The notes under the pieces were generated by a model, which saw nothing but the letters and a program-made list of their open reading frames with translations, had not been told where the DNA came from and did no database searches. A program made the translations under genes and the position numbers. Positions 61,301-64,000 of a stretch of DNA of 64,000 bases are shown here, in pieces (within the stretch, counting starts at the first letter, position 1; each line of letters starts with the position of its first letter). The stretch covers positions 1,798,318 through 1,862,317 of the forward strand of contig CAJNOP010000025.1 of assembly GCA_905250075.1 (NCBI GenBank), read 5' to 3'. The stretch is from Rotaria sp. Silwood1. Taxonomy: Eukaryota; Rotifera; Eurotatoria; Philodinida; Philodinidae.

Positions 61301-61362
61301 CTCATTCAATAACAAATGTTCACAATAGTCTTCGTCTGTTCCATCCACACAATGTTGGGTTC
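55360..61362 (-). CDS. LDLa/EGF-repeat seven-transmembrane receptor, 5'-incomplete
   Basis: Six exons join without a break: 61362-60385, 59953-58745, 58680-57954, 57883-57273, 56652-55843 and 55793-55360, giving about 1,588 residues. The first exon enters in phase 1, so at least one upstream exon is missing. LDL-receptor class A modules are visible: YRCKNGMCIDEEYFLDGDID, CISENWLCNGEWDCSDGSDE and SCLPDSRCNGLAECPYGEDE. EGF-like modules follow: CFCPPSYYGDRCEF, WCECGNSSYGSHCEF, CICSMNSYGPRCF, CQCPKSYFGPICQY and CLCPRCHFGSKCQH. From about residue 1288 there are seven hydrophobic helices, starting VFLSIYIIVPALLLIYG, with AIERMYVTIYPTKRW after the third (DRY-like position). The last intron is only 49 bp (55794-55842). 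It is probably a cell-surface receptor; ligand unknown. Such LDLa-EGF-7TM genes are, to my knowledge, an expanded bdelloid family. Confidence 0.88.
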
Positions 61363-61412
61363 CTTTATAATATAAATAAGGAAAGAAATTGAACGATTTT
61401 CATGAATGTACA

Positions 61413-61447
61413 TATACAGGATGTCCAAAAAGTCTTTTCCTATATCT
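61413..61447 (+). mobile_element. Possible mariner-type terminal repeat at the assembly gap
   Basis: TATACAGGATGTCCAAAAAG then TCTTTTCC, just before the N gap, resembles mariner TIRs that begin TACAGGGTGTCCCAAAAGTC. The gap (61448-61547) hides the rest, and no matching right end is visible after it. Confidence 0.45.
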
Positions 61448-61547
61448 NNNNNNNNNNNNNNNNNNNNNNNNNNNNNNNNNNNNNNNNNNNNNNNNNNNNN
61501 NNNNNNNNNNNNNNNNNNNNNNNNNNNNNNNNNNNNNNNNNNNNNNN
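61448..61547. other. Assembly gap of 100 N
   Basis: This run of 100 N lies in the intron upstream of the first visible receptor exon. The round size suggests a placeholder of unknown true length, so the missing 5' exons may be in or beyond it. Confidence 0.95.
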
Positions 61548-61899
61548 TTGAAAAATGTCAGTGCCAATGTGATAGTTTAAAAATTATTTACTAGATTTCT
61601 TTCCTCTGCATTTTTATATGTAGAACCCTTCCTTCTTTTTATATGTTCTGTGTACGTTTTATTTCACTTTTTTTTTCTTTCTCTCTTCTCATTTCTGGTA
61701 CTGTTAGGATCTTAGGATCACAGTTATTGCATAATAAAAAAAAAAAATTATTTACTAAATTTTTGTAGACAATGATTGGTTGATTCGTTGTTATACTTCT
61801 AGAATAATAAATATTTCAAAAGAATGGAATAGTTGACATATTGGAAAATGAAAACTGAATTTCTTATCTATTATTGTAGAATATAAAATTTGACGATTG

Positions 61900-62170
61900 C
61901 AAGGTTTTGTCCATGCGACTATTTGTCCCTACAACGTTTTGTCCTGCAACGTTTTGTCCCTACAACGTTTTGTCCTGCAACGTTTTGTCCTTGCAACGTT
62001 TTGTCCGTGCAACTATTTGTCCGCAACGTTTTGTCCGCAACGATTTGTCCGCAACAATATGTCCGCGGCTAATTTTCCTACAACGATTTGTCCTGCAACG
62101 AAATGTCCTTGCAACGATTTGTCTGCAACGATTTGTCCGCAACAATTTGTCCTGCAACGAAAAGTCCTAG
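61900..62170. repeat. Short tandem repeat based on GCAACGTTTTGTCC
   Basis: About 17 units of 12-17 bp: GCAACGTTTTGTCCT, then variants GCAACGATTTGTCC, GCAACTATTTGTCC and GCAACAATATGTCC. Units are all in one direction. The structure recalls the repeat-built TIRs of the MULE at 19220-20208, but no inverted partner is seen in the window. It may be one end of a larger element or a solo end. Confidence 0.85.
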
Positions 62171-62174
62171 AACC

Positions 62175-62910
62175 TCCAAAAGATCTCCTCTCTCGCGAGA
62201 AATTCATCTTCGAAGGAAATTTAGTAAAGCTTTTGCCAAATTTCGTTTCACATCTTTATAGAGAAAAGATGCTTTTGTAACGATTCTTACATCTATGCCA
62301 TTTTTAACTCTTAATAAATGCGGAAACTTCGGATTTAAATCCGAGAGTTATGTGTACTTCAAAAAGTGAATCATACAAATCAATCATCCTAGACTATCTG
62401 AGTATCAAAATTATACTGTGAAATCTACCATTTAAAATGTTGATTTCTATTGCGCGTTGCCAAACCAAGAGGACATGGGACCGAATACAGCTCAAGTTTG
62501 AACTCTTTCCCTTGATTTACCCTAAGAAAGTCGTTTTTCCTATAACTTCATTTCTATTGGTCACTGCACAACTAATAGTATTTCGATGGAAGTGCAGTAC
62601 ACATTCGAGTTCTCCACATCTGAAAACCTCAAAGTATCATCAGTGTGACCGGAAGATAAAGCTCTATTTGTGGATCAATTAGATCATGGACCAAAATATA
62701 ACCAAGTTCTCTTTAATTATCCTTGTCATTGGTAAGTCAACCTTCTTGTTTCTTTATGTTTTATATATAATTTTGTAGTTCTTGAAATTCTCTATCGAAT
62801 GGTATATAACAGTTGGGGTTTTAATTGACTATGATAGGAAAAGTCTTTTACGAAAGTCGCGATGGGTCCATTTTTCCACAGAAAGCTATAGGGAAAAATG
62901 GGTATTTTTG
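62175..62910. other. Intergenic, no gene recognised
   Basis: A plus-strand ORF at 62437-62682 has no domain. Nothing else is supported. Confidence 0.35.
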
Positions 62911-63104
62911 CAATAACTCAGGAACGGCTCGGCCGGTCCTTCTCATCTTGGAACTCGACCGAGACATTGTCAAGACTAAGCTGTGTAGAAAGTTTCATCG
63001 CAATCTGACTCTGCTGTCAATAGTTATCATGTAAACAGCCAACCGGACGGACGGACACACTGACGATTCTATAGTGTACTCACTTTTTGAGTACACAAAA
63101 GTAT
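62911..63104 (+). repeat. Dispersed repeat copy 1 with CGGACGGACGGACA core
   Basis: This aligns with 63255-63447 over about 194 bp: ATTGTCAAGACTAAGCTGTG, TTTCATCGCAATCTGACTCT and CGGACGGACGGACA are shared. It ends in a hairpin, GTGTACTCACTTTTTGAGTA then CAC. Noncoding, family not named. Confidence 0.85.
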
Positions 63105-63254
63105 GATTCAGTTCAAAACTAATATCAGATTCAGAATCAGCGTTAAAAACTGAGTCGGTTTATGTATTTTGTGAATAATTATGAGCAAAAAATGTTTTTC
63201 GAAAAATCCCCGTAACCCCCCTCAGGGATAGTCTGATCAAAAATCACAATTTTT

Positions 63255-63447
63255 TCGATAACTCAGCCATTTCTTGACGGATCCTTCTCATCTTCGAACT
63301 CGACCGAGATATTGTCAAGACTAAGCTGTGTAGAAAATTTCATCGCAATCTGACTCTTCTTTCGAAAGTTATCGTGTAAACGGCCGGACGGACGGCCGGA
63401 CATACTGACCGAATTTAGTAGTGTACTCACTTTTTGAGTACACTAAA
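63255..63447 (+). repeat. Dispersed repeat copy 2 with CGGACGGACGGCCGGACA core
   Basis: Second direct copy of 62911-63104, including the same closing hairpin (GTGTACTC and GAGTACAC). The two copies differ by scattered substitutions, so the duplication is not recent. Confidence 0.85.
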
Positions 63448-64000
63448 AAGATCTTTTAGATTCTTAAAATATTATTAGATAGGTTAGTAGTAAGCCTAAA
63501 TTCTTCGCGCAGTTCTAAAATGAAAATATCTTTGAGGATGCTTTTCATGTGATTGTGAGAAAGCTTCTTTTCACAGAATATTATTAGAGCGGGCTAAAAT
63601 ACATCGAAAATTTGAATCAACAGATGGATGGTACAAAAAGTAGTTGCTTTTTTAACTTTCAAAAGAGTCACTATGCAGTGTTTCTCCTTAATGCTTCAGT
63701 TTCTTGTAGCATTTAGACAAAGTAGATCTTTCGTTATTGTTTGTATGCAGTTTTTTTGATATTTCATTACAAAAAGAAGCGTAATTGTATCAAGCCTGGT
63801 GATCACCAAGTTCATAAGATCGGTTCATTTCTTCGTGATCACTGGACTTGACATTTCTATGCTTGTTTTGATAGCGAAATCTCGAAAAAAATGCATATGA
63901 ACGATAGCCCAAAGCTTGAGCAATCAAAATGCAAGAAACTGAAGCATAAAGAGAGATAGACTGCGTAATGACTCTTTTGGAAGTCAAAAAAGAACTGATT
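63448..64000. other. No gene recognised at the right end
   Basis: A minus-strand ORF (63790-63987) has a hydrophobic segment but no domain. It could belong to a gene continuing past the window. Confidence 0.3.

Noticed and set aside
61389..61594. ORFs crossing the 100-N gap
   Set aside because: They exist only because N codons are read as open.
61900..62170. CRISPR array
   Set aside because: Units are 12-17 bp with no unique spacers of regular length, and the genome is eukaryotic.
63077..63099. Rho-independent terminator
   Set aside because: The stem-loop GTGTACTC/GAGTACAC lies in a eukaryotic dispersed repeat, not after a gene, and has no T tract.

Overview
This looks like nuclear DNA of an animal, most likely a bdelloid rotifer. 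That is inference, from an AT-rich genome with many short (about 50-70 bp) GT-AG introns, animal genes (brat-type NHL protein, DNAJA3/Tid1, WDR18, CAD, CSN5, TAF5), an intronless fungal-type GH71 glucanase, several decayed F-box genes of an expanded kind, a B-box/coiled-coil/propeller gene, a large LDLa-EGF-7TM receptor, and TGTGGG-rich tracts resembling the Adineta telomere motif. Two N gaps (50792-50801, 61448-61547) show it is a draft scaffold.

Layout. 4.4-18 kb is a conserved-gene block: an unrecognised protein with C-terminal repeats whose nine introns are all phase 1, a brat-like NHL protein, a secreted CAP/GAPR-1-like protein, and mitochondrial DNAJA3. At 19.2-20.2 kb lies a Mutator-like DNA element with repeat-built inverted ends, an apparent 9-bp target duplication and a FLYWCH ORF. 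At 20.9-22.6 kb is the GH71 gene. At 24.4-24.9 kb is a broken N-terminal piece of CAD. From 25.5 to 36.3 kb there is a two-copy segmental duplication of about 4.8 kb containing WDR18 plus the B-box gene. In copy 1 WDR18 is intact and the B-box gene is dead; in copy 2 it is the other way round.

From 36 to 55 kb the window turns into a graveyard: pseudogenes of an alpha-1,2-fucosyltransferase, TAF5, CSN5 and three F-box genes, riddled with palindromic or inverted-repeat elements, some nested inside the pseudogenes, a 72-73 bp tandem repeat, and three hairpins built from GGGTGTGGGTG. From 55.4 to 61.4 kb is the 3' part (about 1,590 codons, open across six exons) of an LDLa/EGF/7-transmembrane receptor; its 5' end is not visible, with an assembly gap just upstream. 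The last 2.6 kb holds dispersed repeats.

No operons, rRNA, tRNA or CRISPR were recognised. The genes are independent units. Their main link is evolutionary: degenerate duplicate copies of housekeeping genes that retain introns, so they arose by DNA duplication and not by retroposition.
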